DNA from: Ornithinimicrobium ciconiae | Lineage (GTDB): Bacteria > Actinomycetota > Actinomycetes > Actinomycetales > Dermatophilaceae | Assembly: GCF_007197575.1 (NCBI RefSeq) | Contig: NZ_CP041616.1 | Span: 1-64,000, forward strand | Direction: 5' to 3' | Length of the DNA: 64,000 bases | Shown: piece by piece, positions 8,729 to 16,407 of the stretch | Position numbering within the stretch: the first letter of the stretch is position 1 | Layout of the letters: each line of letters opens with the position of its first letter | Translations under genes and position numbers: made by a program | Notes under the pieces: generated by a model | The model's database searches: none | Seen by the model: the letters and a program-made list of their open reading frames with translations, nothing else | Told to the model about the DNA's origin: nothing

Positions 8729-9972
8729 GAGGTCACCAGGTCCGTCACGCAGGCGCTGAGCGCGAAGACTCCCGCGTGGCAGTCGTCGCGCTCGGCAAAC
8801 TCCTCCGGGCTGTGGGAGACCCCGGTCGGGTTGCGCACAAAGAGCATCGCCGACGGCACCCCTGCCGACGCGAGGATCCCGGCGTCGTGGCCGGCACCGG
8901 TGCCCAGCACCGGCACGCTGAGCTCGGTCTCGGAGGCCAGCACGGTGCGCAGCCGGTCGCTCAGCCCCTGGTCGAAACGGGTCGTGGGGGTCCAGGACTC
9001 CTCGGTGACGGTGGCTCCGAAATCGGCTGCGCGCGTGCGCAGTTCGTCGACGGTGGCGCGGACCTGCTGCTCGTCCGGGCCGCGGCTGTCGAGCCACCCG
9101 GTGACCTGGCTCGGGATGGCGTTGACACCGCCCGGTATGACGGCCACCTTGCCGACCGTGGCGACGCACCCCCGCAGCTGGGCCTCCTTGCGAGCGCCGA
9201 GCACCAGGTCGGCATAGCCGAGCATGGCGTCGCGCCGGTCCTCCAGCCGGGTGGTCCCGGCGTGGTTGGCCTCCCCGGGGAAGTCGAACCGCCACCGGCC
9301 GTGCGGCCAGATGTCGCTGGCCACCGCGACCGGCACCCCGAGGTCGACCAGGCCGCGCCCCTGCTCCACGTGCAGCTCGACGAAGGCGCCGACCCGGGCC
9401 AGGGCCTCCTCGTCCCGGCCCAGCGCCTCGGGGTCACGCCCGGCCGCGGTCAGCGCCTGCGCCATGCTCACCCCGTCGACGTCAGTGAGCCCCAGGGCCC
9501 GCCCAGCACTCATGGCTCCGGTGATCACCCGCGACCCGGCACAGGCCACGCCGAAGCGCGCGCCCTCCTCGTCGACGAAGTTGACGACGGCCAGCGGGCG
9601 GGTCGGTCGCACCCCGGCGGCCCGCAGCTGGTCCACGGTGGCGAGGGCGGAGACGACACCCAGCGGTCCGTCATACGCGCCCCCGTCGGGCACTGAGTCC
9701 AGGTGGGAGCCGATCGCGATGCCGGAATTGCCCACTGCCACTGCGTCATCGACGCTGCCCGGCCCCTCCCACCACCAGGCCCACTGGTTGCCCATCCGGT
9801 CCTCAACCAGGTCCAGCCCTCGGCGCGCGCACTCGCCCGTGAACCACTCGCGCAGGGTGTGGTCCTCTCGTGTCCAGGCAAAGCGCCGGTAGCCGCCGGA
9901 GGCGACGCGGCCGACCGGCTCGAGGTCGGCCCACATGGTGTCGAAAGAGCTGGTGACGTCGGACGTGGCCAT
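8725..9972 (-). CDS. M20 amidohydrolase, allantoate amidohydrolase-like; probable formylglutamate deformylase of the hut pathway
   Basis: Zinc-dependent amidohydrolase of 415 aa in the AllC/N-carbamoyl-amino-acid hydrolase group. Motifs: GSHLDSVPDGG and YDGPLG (metal ligands), VDEEGARFG with the catalytic Glu, ELHVEQG, GGVNAIPSQ and GHDAGILA. Family members act on allantoate or N-carbamoyl amino acids, but here it is first in an operon with kinase-HutF and HutI. HutF makes N-formylglutamate, and no classical HutG is present, so this enzyme probably hydrolyses it to glutamate and formate; that is inference from context. The group II intron ends immediately before its codons: the ATG at 9970-9972 is made of the last two intron bases plus the first exon base. 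Confidence 0.85.
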   Translation of the reverse strand: MATSDVTSSFDTMWADLEPVGRVASGGYRRFAWTREDHTLREWFTGECARRGLDLVEDRMGNQWAWWWEGPGSVDDAVAVGNSGIAIGSHLDSVPDGGAYDGPLGVVSALATVDQLRAAGVRPTRPLAVVNFVDEEGARFGVACAGSRVITGAMSAGRALGLTDVDGVSMAQALTAAGRDPEALGRDEEALARVGAFVELHVEQGRGLVDLGVPVAVASDIWPHGRWRFDFPGEANHAGTTRLEDRRDAMLGYADLVLGARKEAQLRGCVATVGKVAVIPGGVNAIPSQVTGWLDSRGPDEQQVRATVDELRTRAADFGATVTEESWTPTTRFDQGLSDRLRTVLASETELSVPVLGTGAGHDAGILASAGVPSAMLFVRNPTGVSHSPEEFAERDDCHAGVFALSACVTDLVTS

Positions 9973-10024
9973 TGGTAGTCAGGGGCGCAGTGCCATTGCT
10001 GGCCTGGTTCCCCATTCCCCTTTC

Positions 10025-10057
10025 AATCCGTGCGTGCGGTTTTCCCGCACACGGCTT
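10025..10057 (-). ncRNA. Group II intron domain V
   Basis: The catalytic hairpin of the ribozyme: AGCCGTGTGCGG, a GAAA-type loop and CCGCACGCACGG pair as in bacterial domain V, which supports an intron that could be catalytically active. It lies between the maturase stop and the 3' splice site, as expected. Confidence 0.85.
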
Positions 10058-10079
10058 ACCGATGATCTTCTGTGCATGG

Positions 10080-11450
10080 TTACGCTGCCTTTGGATAGCG
10101 GATGGTGCCGCGGAGCCGATAGAGCCCGTGGTCGTTGAACCAGTCTTCAGTCCACTGCTGAGCGACACCAGCGTGCAGGTTACGGCCGCGCTTCTTGATG
10201 AGCAAGCGTTTCAGCCGCCGCACGACGTAATCATCGATCTGGCAGAACTTGGTGGCGGCGTTTCCGGTGCGGAAGTAGTTTCCCCAGCCGCGCAGGATCG
10301 GAGTTAGTTCCTCGATGACCCACTCGATCGGAGTGCCCGTGCGGTTGGCACCGGTGCGGTCCCGGACCTTCTCCCGGAGTCTCTTCATCGCCGCACGGCT
10401 GGGCCATCGGTGCAGGTAGTAGCGCACGATGCGCTTCTGTTCCCACAACCGACCCGACATGCGAGCACGGAAGTGACACCCAAGAAAGTCAAAACCCTCC
10501 CGGCCTTCCCGAAGGTCGATGACCCTCGTCTTATCCGGATGCAACTCCAACCCCATCAAGACCAGGATATCCCTGGCACCTTCCAGGGCCGCTTCCGCCT
10601 GACCAGGCGTGCGAGTCATGATGACGAAGTCGTCGGCATACCGCACCAACAATCCCAGCCCACGCTCGCGCACCTGCTCATCGAAAGCGTGCAGATAGAT
10701 GTTGGCCAGCAACGGCGAGATCACCCCGCCCTGCGGGGTCCCAGCAACCGTCCGCTGGAACCCCTGACCACTCATCACACCCGCTCGAAGCCACTGCCCG
10801 ACCAGTTTCAGCACCCGCCGATCCGAGACCCGCCGACCCACCTGCTCCATGAGAACGTCATGGTCGATGTTGTCGAAGAAGCCCCGAATATCAGCCTCGG
10901 CCACCTGGGTATACCCCTGCGGGAACGCTTTCCGGATGGACTCCATCGCCTGCGTCGACGACCGCTTCGGACGAAACCCATAAGAGACCTCCAAGAAGTC
11001 AGCCTCAAAAATAGGTTCCAGCACGATCTTTGCCGCCTGCTGAGCCACCCGGTCGCGCACTGTGGGAATCCCCAACGGTCGGACACCACCAGCTGGTTTC
11101 GGGATATCCACACGCCGCGAAGGCGCGGGACGATACGACCCGGAGCGAAGGTCAGCCTGCAACTCACCCAACAAACGAGCTACGCCGTAGTCCTCCTCCA
11201 CAAACGCCAAGGTGACCCGATCCACCCCAGCAGCTCCTCGGTTCCTGCGAACCCGTTCCCACGCCTCCCACAGGACGTCACCCCTGTAGATACGGTCATA
11301 CAGGGCGTGGAAACGCCGATCCTCAGACTGCTTGGCCGCAGCCCATAGCGTGTTTTGAAGTTTTCGCACCTTGCCGGTCGAAGCGCTTCCGCCGACATCG
11401 ACCGGCGATCGCCTGCCCGGGTTGTTGGACCGAGGGGCTACCCCGGCCAT
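10080..11450 (-). CDS. ltrA: Group II intron reverse transcriptase/maturase
   Basis: Intron-encoded protein of about 456 aa that helps the intron RNA fold and splice and copies it into DNA. Reverse-transcriptase motifs in order: RRVDIPKPAGGVRPLGIPT, YGFRPKRSSTQAM, DIRGFFDNIDHD, AGTPQGGVISPLLANIYLH and the catalytic YADD at 271-274, then the maturase domain X (GWGNYFRTGNAATKF). The protein ends GLYRLRGTIRYPKAA with no zinc-finger or HNH endonuclease, so mobility would be endonuclease-independent. The open frame extends to 11723, but the upstream part is ribozyme sequence; I chose ATG 11450, and a nearby GTG (before RKLQNTLW) is also possible. Confidence 0.93.
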   Translation of the reverse strand: MAGVAPRSNNPGRRSPVDVGGSASTGKVRKLQNTLWAAAKQSEDRRFHALYDRIYRGDVLWEAWERVRRNRGAAGVDRVTLAFVEEDYGVARLLGELQADLRSGSYRPAPSRRVDIPKPAGGVRPLGIPTVRDRVAQQAAKIVLEPIFEADFLEVSYGFRPKRSSTQAMESIRKAFPQGYTQVAEADIRGFFDNIDHDVLMEQVGRRVSDRRVLKLVGQWLRAGVMSGQGFQRTVAGTPQGGVISPLLANIYLHAFDEQVRERGLGLLVRYADDFVIMTRTPGQAEAALEGARDILVLMGLELHPDKTRVIDLREGREGFDFLGCHFRARMSGRLWEQKRIVRYYLHRWPSRAAMKRLREKVRDRTGANRTGTPIEWVIEELTPILRGWGNYFRTGNAATKFCQIDDYVVRRLKRLLIKKRGRNLHAGVAQQWTEDWFNDHGLYRLRGTIRYPKAA

Positions 11451-11959
11451 GCCCTGACGCTTACCCTCTCCACCCGCGTGATCAAAGTCAGGGCCCTTCC
11501 CTCCCGGCGCGTTATGTTGCACGCCGATCACCGGTACTACGACCCCATCGGACTCCCGCTGCACTCCCTCGGCTTTCACCATCGGCTTATACCTTGGGTC
11601 TCTTGCCTGACGCAGGCGCGCGCAGACGGGTCTCTCCTGTTCCGTGCCAGACCTTGTGCACGTGCCGTCGCCCGTACCCCGAGGAGACCTGACCCACCAT
11701 CCGGAACACAGTGAGACAGGCATGGCCTTCGCCGTGACATGAGCGGCTCGGCTCTCCCGTTGTGAGTCTGACGAGGCTGCAACGTTCGCTTCACGCTACG
11801 GCCCGCGCACTTGCTCCCTCCAAAGAGGCTTTTGACATCCCGCTTGGCCCGCCACCTCTCGATGACGAACTGGGACCTGCTACCCGGCGCTCCGGCACCT
11901 ACCGGGACGGGACTCACACCCGCCGGCCTGACACAGCTTCCAGGACGCAACATGGCCCG

Positions 11960-11965
11960 ACTCTA
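11960..11965 (-). promoter_or_regulatory. -10 element of the hut M20 operon promoter
   Basis: TAGAGT read on the minus strand, six bases before the ATG that would exist without the intron. The same TAGAGTCGGG context precedes the quinone oxidoreductase gene at 26556. No good -35 is visible, consistent with activator dependence. Transcription from here would begin at or within a base or two of the intron's 5' end. Confidence 0.6.
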
Positions 11966-12005
11966 GAGGGGCGGCGTCGGGCGCGGCGGGCCACTGACCG
12001 CTCGG

Positions 12006-12025
12006 GTGTCCCGCTGACGGGACAG
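12006..12025. promoter_or_regulatory. Hut operator, copy 1
   Basis: GTGTCCCGCTGACGGGACAG, a near-palindrome (arms TGTCCCG/CGGGACA) centred 62-63 bp upstream of the pre-intron start codon of the M20 gene. It matches the site before hutH at 21924 in 13 of 20 positions, including both outer arms, and lies at the same distance from the start. The regulator is inferred to be the IclR protein at 24369. Confidence 0.65.
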
Positions 12026-12064
12026 TTGGGCACGCGGCAGACCCCCGCCGACGGAAGCGACCCG

Positions 12065-12086
12065 TACTAGAGATGCCTCTCTAGTA
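12065..12086. promoter_or_regulatory. TetR-type operator overlapping the SRPBCC gene promoter
   Basis: Perfect inverted repeat with nine-base arms TACTAGAGA and TCTCTAGTA around a four-base spacer. Its right arm overlaps a TAAGAT -10 hexamer (12085-12090), so a bound repressor would block the promoter of the SRPBCC-tetR operon. The TetR regulator encoded downstream is the obvious ligand. Confidence 0.75.
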
Positions 12087-12097
12087 AGATGGGAGCC

Positions 12098-12715
12098 GTG
12101 CTGAGAGCAGAGCAAACCGGGCAGGGACTGCCCTGGAGTTGGGGCACCACGGCGGACCTGCGGAGCCCGACCGGGAGGGCGCGCCACCAGATCTGCGACG
12201 CGTCAGCCGTGCGGGTGGCGACCCGCGCCGTGGAGACGGACGCCACACCACCAGCGATCTTCGTGTGGCTGTGCCAACTGCGGCGCGCGCCCTACAGCTA
12301 TGACTGGATCGACAACTTCGGGCGCCGCAGCCCCCGGGTGGCGGATACCTCGCTGACCGAGTTGGCGGTGGGTCAGTCGGTGATGACGATATTCACGCTG
12401 ACCAACTTTGTGCGCGATGAGTCGTTGACGCTGGTGATGAAGGCGGGCTGGCCCACCAGGGTCTTTGGCGCCCTCACCGTGCACTACACGATCACGGGCC
12501 TCTCCTCGAGTTGTTCGGTGCTGCGTGCAGACCTGGTGCTGGCTCCGCTGCGCCGGGCTCCCCTGGGGCGGCTGCTGGACCGGTTGCACGGCAATCTGCT
12601 GGCCTGGGGCGACCTGCTGATGATGCGCAAGCAGCTCCACGTGCTCACCACGCTGGCCGAGGGCACCTCGTCCGCTGCAGGAGCGCACGCCAGGCCCACC
12701 GACGGGCACTCCTGA
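12098..12715 (+). CDS. SRPBCC (START-like) family protein
   Basis: A 205-aa single-domain protein of the SRPBCC ligand-binding superfamily. The family pattern is clear in VATRAVETDATPPAIFVWLC, then QLRRAPYSYDWIDNFGRRSP and VMTIFTLTNF, giving a hydrophobic pocket for lipid-like or aromatic ligands. No catalytic residues can be assigned. I chose the GTG at 12098 rather than the ATG at 12089 because a TAAGAT hexamer ends seven bases before it, suggesting a leaderless mRNA. The downstream TetR gene starts one base after this stop, so the two form an operon and the protein may handle the compound the regulator senses. Confidence 0.8.
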   Translation: MLRAEQTGQGLPWSWGTTADLRSPTGRARHQICDASAVRVATRAVETDATPPAIFVWLCQLRRAPYSYDWIDNFGRRSPRVADTSLTELAVGQSVMTIFTLTNFVRDESLTLVMKAGWPTRVFGALTVHYTITGLSSSCSVLRADLVLAPLRRAPLGRLLDRLHGNLLAWGDLLMMRKQLHVLTTLAEGTSSAAGAHARPTDGHS

Positions 12716-12716
12716 G

Positions 12717-13310
12717 GTGGGCCGCGCCGCCAAGTATGCCGAGCAGGACATCCTCGATGCCGCCCTTGCGCTGGTGGTCGAGGAGGGCCCGCAAAGCGCC
12801 AGCGTGGTCGCCATCGCCGCCCGGCTCAACGCTCCTTCCGGGTCGATCTATCACCGCTTCGCCTCGCGTGACCTGATCCTGGCCACCGTATGGGTCCGCG
12901 CCGTCCGCCGCTTTCAGCAGGGCTTTCTCGACGCGTTGGCCATCCCCGAGCCGCGGGAGGCCGCGCAGCAGGCAGTCCACCACACGCTACAGTGGACGGC
13001 CCAGCACCCGGTCGAGGCGAAGGTGCTGGCGATGCACCGGCGGCAGGACCTGATCGCCTCGTGGCCGACCGAACTCGGCGAGGAGCTGTCCAGCCTCAAC
13101 AGTGCCGTGACCAAGGCTGTCGTCGGTTTCGCGGTCCGCCACTTCGGGACGCCCGACCGAGAGAGCATCGAGAAGGCCCGGTTCGCCCTGATCGACATCC
13201 CGCACGTCGCTGTCCGGCACTCGCTCGGCGATCAGCAGCCACCGTGGCTGCGGGACACCGCGCTCGCTGCCTGCCTCGCCGCCCTGGGCCTGACGCCGGA
13301 TCCCAGTTGA
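12717..13310 (+). CDS. TetR family transcriptional regulator
   Basis: Repressor-type regulator, 197 aa, GTG start next to the stop of the SRPBCC gene. The N-terminal helix-turn-helix spans about residues 8-55: ILDAALALVVEEGPQSASVV, IAARLNAPSGSIYHRF and the terminal helix ASRDLILATVW. The C-terminal ligand domain is divergent, as usual. The perfect dyad at 12065-12086 overlapping the operon promoter is its likely operator, implying autoregulation. The effector is unknown. Confidence 0.92.
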   Translation: MGRAAKYAEQDILDAALALVVEEGPQSASVVAIAARLNAPSGSIYHRFASRDLILATVWVRAVRRFQQGFLDALAIPEPREAAQQAVHHTLQWTAQHPVEAKVLAMHRRQDLIASWPTELGEELSSLNSAVTKAVVGFAVRHFGTPDRESIEKARFALIDIPHVAVRHSLGDQQPPWLRDTALAACLAALGLTPDPS

Positions 13311-13327
13311 GTGGTCCTCAGCGCACC

Positions 13328-15301
13328 TCAGGCTTTCGGCGAGTCCTTGCCGGCGGAGGCTGCTGATCCGGAGGTCGCCGAGTTGGACGTCGCCGAGTTG
13401 GAGGTCGCCGAGTTGGACGTCGCCGCCGAGGCCCCGTTCTGCGCGGCGGGCTCCTTGATCGGACCGGCGTGCAGCCTGTCTAGCTCGGGAACCTCATCGG
13501 CGGGTTCGACGACGATCGCGATGTCGTCACCACCGTGGGCGGAGACACCGTTGACGACGGCTTGACGGAGCATGTCGACGGCCTTCTCCCGCCGCCGCAT
13601 CATCGGGTCGTTGCGCAGGTCCATGTGCAGGGCCACACAGAGCCCAGCCATCACCAGGACGAACGGCAGGGCCGACAGGATGGTGATGTTCTTGAGCCCG
13701 TTGAGAGCTGCGCTCGGGTCGTCGCCGGTGCCGGCCATCAGCATGACCGCAGCCACCCCACCGGTGAGGGCACCCCAGAAAATGACCGTCTTGCGAGACG
13801 GCTCAAGGGTGCCGCGCTCGGACAGCGAGCCCATCACCATCGAGGCCGCGTCGGCCCCGGAGACGAAGAAGATGCCGACCAGGATCATCACCAGGACGCT
13901 GGTGATGGAGGCCAGCGGCAACTGGTCCAGCGTGCTGAACAGCGCCAGGTCGAAGGAGAGCGGCCCGAGGTCGGCCGCGGCGGTGGTGTCGGCGATCGCG
14001 CCGGTGGCCTCTTGGATGCGGATGGCCGCGCCGCCGAAGACGGCAAACCAGATGACACTGACGATGCTGGGCACCAGGATCACCCCGGTGACGAACTCAC
14101 GGATGGTGCGGCCACGGCTGATCCGGGCCAGGAACATCCCGACGAACGGCGTCCACGAGACCCACCACGCCCAGTAGAAGACGGTCCACCCGGCCAGCCA
14201 GGCATCCATCGCGTCGCCGCCGCTGGCGTTGGTGCGCGAGGCCATCTCGGTCAGGTCGGTGAAGTACTGCCCGATCGAGGTGGGCACGATGTTGAGGATC
14301 GCCACGGTCGGGCCGACGACAAAGACGAAGATCGCCAGGATCAGGGCCAGGACCATGTTGGTGTTGGACAGCCACTGGATGCCCTTGGCGACACCGGAGA
14401 CGGCGGAGGCGATGAAGGCACAGGTCAGGATCGCGATGATCGCGATCAGGACGGGGGTGCCCACCTCCCCGAACCAGCCGTTGAAGGTCAGCCCACCGCC
14501 GATCTGCAGTGCACCCAGACCAAGGGAGGCTGCCGATCCGAAGAGGGTGGCGAAGATGGCGAGGATGTCGATGACCTTGCCGGCCGGACCGTTGGCGTGG
14601 CGCTCACCGAGGAGCGGCTCGAACACCGAGGAGATCAGCTGGCGACGCCCCTTGCGGAAGGTGCTGTAGGCCACCGCGATGCCGACCACCGCGTAGATCG
14701 CCCAGGGGTGCAGCGACCAGTGGAAGATCGTGGTGGCCATGGCGGCCTCCATGGCTGCCGCCTGCTGCGCGGGCGTCTGCAGCAGTCCGCCGTCCCCGGT
14801 GTAGTTGGCCGGGTCGTAGGCGGTGCCAGGCGGAACGATGTAGTGGTAGAGCGGCTCAGCCACCCCGTAGAACATCAGACCGATCCCCATGCCGGCGCTG
14901 AACATCATGGCGATCCAGGAGATCGTGCGGAACTCCGGCGTCTCGTCGTCCTTGCCCAGAGGGATGTTGCCGTAGCGGCTGGCGGCGAGCCAGAGCGCGA
15001 AGATCACGAACAGGGAGGCGAGCAGGACGAAGATCCAGCCGGTGTTGGTCATCGCCCAGCCCAGTGCGGAGGTGGCGGTGCTCCCGAGAGACTCCGTGCC
15101 CAGGAACCCCCACACCACGAACGTCAGGGCGATCACCGAGGCGATCCCGAAGATCACCCTGTCGACGCCACCGCCACGGTGCCCGGCCTCCTCGGCCGTG
15201 CTGAACATGTGCTTGAGCAACTCGTGCTCGGAGTGCTTCGTCGGTCTCCGCTCGGCCCCGGTGTCGGGGGGCGTTTCGTGCTCGGTGGCCTCCGAAGTCA
15301 C
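13328..15301 (-). CDS. BCCT family betaine/carnitine/choline transporter
   Basis: Secondary transporter of 657 aa with twelve predicted membrane segments between about residues 55 and 560. The substrate box reads FYWAWWVSWTPFVGMFLARI, and TVFYWAWW with the GMGIGLMFYGVAEPL segment are BCCT signatures. The family imports betaine, choline or ectoine with sodium or protons in osmoprotection. The C-terminal tail (about 615-657) is a low-complexity run of SATSN repeats encoded by 15-base units around 13375-13423; tails of BCCT carriers can regulate osmotic activation. GTG start preceded by GAGGAAGC. Specificity cannot be fixed from sequence. Confidence 0.93.
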   Translation of the reverse strand: MTSEATEHETPPDTGAERRPTKHSEHELLKHMFSTAEEAGHRGGGVDRVIFGIASVIALTFVVWGFLGTESLGSTATSALGWAMTNTGWIFVLLASLFVIFALWLAASRYGNIPLGKDDETPEFRTISWIAMMFSAGMGIGLMFYGVAEPLYHYIVPPGTAYDPANYTGDGGLLQTPAQQAAAMEAAMATTIFHWSLHPWAIYAVVGIAVAYSTFRKGRRQLISSVFEPLLGERHANGPAGKVIDILAIFATLFGSAASLGLGALQIGGGLTFNGWFGEVGTPVLIAIIAILTCAFIASAVSGVAKGIQWLSNTNMVLALILAIFVFVVGPTVAILNIVPTSIGQYFTDLTEMASRTNASGGDAMDAWLAGWTVFYWAWWVSWTPFVGMFLARISRGRTIREFVTGVILVPSIVSVIWFAVFGGAAIRIQEATGAIADTTAAADLGPLSFDLALFSTLDQLPLASITSVLVMILVGIFFVSGADAASMVMGSLSERGTLEPSRKTVIFWGALTGGVAAVMLMAGTGDDPSAALNGLKNITILSALPFVLVMAGLCVALHMDLRNDPMMRRREKAVDMLRQAVVNGVSAHGGDDIAIVVEPADEVPELDRLHAGPIKEPAAQNGASAATSNSATSNSATSNSATSGSAASAGKDSPKA

Positions 15302-15405
15302 AGCTTCCTCTGCTGCCCCGAACCCGGACTGGCCGTGGGCGTCAGCGATCAGACAACCTGTCCACAGTGCCGGATACCCGGCACGGGATCAAGTCCCCGG
15401 GGTCG

Positions 15406-15876
15406 CTAGGCCTCCACCGAGACGTCAGCCACCTGCGCCCCAAGTGCCTCCAGCGCGGACCCGGCCGACACCGTCAGCCCCACCCCGTGGGCACCACAGC
15501 CGATCGAGATGGGCCGGTCCGGCTCGGCCACCAGAGTGTCGGCGATGACCGGCCAGGCCGTCGTCGAGCCGAACGGCGTGATGGTGCCCCGGTCATAGCC
15601 GGTCGCCTCCCGCGCCGTCACCGCGTCCGGCATGGACAGCCGGTTGACCCGGAGCAGTGCCCGCAGCTTCGGCCAGGAGATCTCCCGGCCGCCAGGGATC
15701 AGGACGAACAGGTAGTCATCCTCGGCCCGCCGCACGACCAGGGTCTTGATGAGGTCCTGCGGCGTGATCCCGCGGGCCGCCGCGGCCTCCTCGAGGCTGT
15801 TGACCCGCCCGTGGCGGGTGACCTCGTACTCGATGCCGGCCGCCTCGACGGCGGCGATCGCGCTCTGTTCGCTCAT
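15406..15876 (-). CDS. YbaK/EbsC family aminoacyl-tRNA deacylase
   Basis: A 156-aa protein of the YbaK/ProX fold, which removes wrongly attached amino acids from tRNA, typically Cys-tRNA(Pro) or Ala-tRNA(Pro). Recognisable parts are EEAAAARGITPQDLIKTLVV with the conserved lysine, the FVLIPGGREISWPKLR core and TPFGSTTAWPVIAD. Length matches stand-alone members. The gene has a GGGAG ribosome site and lies alone between the BCCT gene and a terminator. Confidence 0.88.
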   Translation of the reverse strand: MSEQSAIAAVEAAGIEYEVTRHGRVNSLEEAAAARGITPQDLIKTLVVRRAEDDYLFVLIPGGREISWPKLRALLRVNRLSMPDAVTAREATGYDRGTITPFGSTTAWPVIADTLVAEPDRPISIGCGAHGVGLTVSAGSALEALGAQVADVSVEA

Positions 15877-15936
15877 GCTCCCAACTTACGACCTCGCAGG
15901 GTGAGGGATCCTGGGAAGGAAGCGGACGCCATACGA

Positions 15937-15968
15937 CAGCGCCCGTCCCAGCCTCGGGACGGGCGCTG
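15937..15968 (-). terminator. Terminator after the HesB-like gene
   Basis: A perfect 13-bp stem, CAGCGCCCGTCCC paired with GGGACGGGCGCTG, around a six-base loop, 12 bases beyond the stop of the HesB-like gene. No T run follows, as is common in high-GC actinobacteria. Confidence 0.75.
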
Positions 15969-15979
15969 CGGTGCTCGGG

Positions 15980-16258
15980 TCAGGCCTGCGGGGTCAGCGT
16001 GAAGCCGACGCCCTCCTGCGTCTGCGCGGCATCCAGGGTCTGGCTCTCCAGGAGCGTCGCCGCGTCCTCGGCGAGATAGACGTTGCCGTCCCCCGCCTCG
16101 ACGGCCACGTCGGTGGCCTGCGGCTCGCGGACAACACTCACCTCCACCCTGGACTGGTCGGGTCCGACGGCCAGCCGGACACCGGCCGTGTCGGGCAGTT
16201 CCTCGGCCTCGGTCAGTCCCTTGACGACGGCCTGGGCGTTCTCGGAAACAGTCAGCAT
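15980..16258 (-). CDS. HesB/IscA-like small protein lacking cysteines
   Basis: A 92-aa protein resembling the HesB/YadR group of the iron-sulfur assembly fold: MLTVSENAQAVVKGLTE at the start, RVEVSVV and VYLAEDAATLL in the middle, and a beta-rich end. Classical IscA/ErpA proteins need three cysteines to hold iron or a cluster, but this sequence has none, so it cannot be a standard cluster carrier. Related cysteine-free actinobacterial proteins are often labelled HesB. Start ATG preceded by AAGGATC; followed by a strong terminator. Function unknown. Confidence 0.7.
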   Translation of the reverse strand: MLTVSENAQAVVKGLTEAEELPDTAGVRLAVGPDQSRVEVSVVREPQATDVAVEAGDGNVYLAEDAATLLESQTLDAAQTQEGVGFTLTPQA

Positions 16259-16407
16259 GTGTGGATCCTTGTCTTCGGTGCGGTCGCCGACAGTGACTGT
16301 CGGCGTCGACGCTTACGACCACCTCACGGGGCAATGCGCACGCGCCTCGGACACCTCCACACTGGTCGACCACCGGGGGGTGATGTCAAATCGGTCGCCG
16401 CGCGAGG

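Larger units (their letters stand above)
9971..11951 (-). mobile_element. Group II intron with reverse transcriptase, splitting the start codon of the hut operon
   Basis: A 1,981-nt ribozyme retroelement on the minus strand. Domain V is recognisable at 10025-10057 (AGCCGTGTGCGG, GAAA, CCGCACGCACGG), followed by a domain VI-like hairpin containing an unpaired A. The 5' part carries domain I-like structure (CGGGTGTGAGTCCCG, CCGGAGCGCCGGG). The boundaries come from exon reconstruction: removing 9971-11951 joins CTCTAGAGTCGGGCCAT to GGCCACGTCC, rebuilding a start codon with a TAGAGT -10 six bases upstream, like that at 26556-26571. The intron would then start GTTGCG (consensus GUGYG) and end AT (consensus AY). 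Composition is lower in GC than the flanks. Confidence 0.85.

Noticed and set aside
11451..11723. N-terminal 91 residues of the longest maturase frame
   Set aside because: This part overlaps ribozyme domains and has no similarity to intron-encoded proteins; the start was moved to 11450.
11806..11810. GTGCG as the 5' end of the group II intron
   Set aside because: It fits the consensus better than GTTGCG, but the 140 bases upstream look like intron domain I and only the 11951 boundary rebuilds a sensible promoter and start codon.
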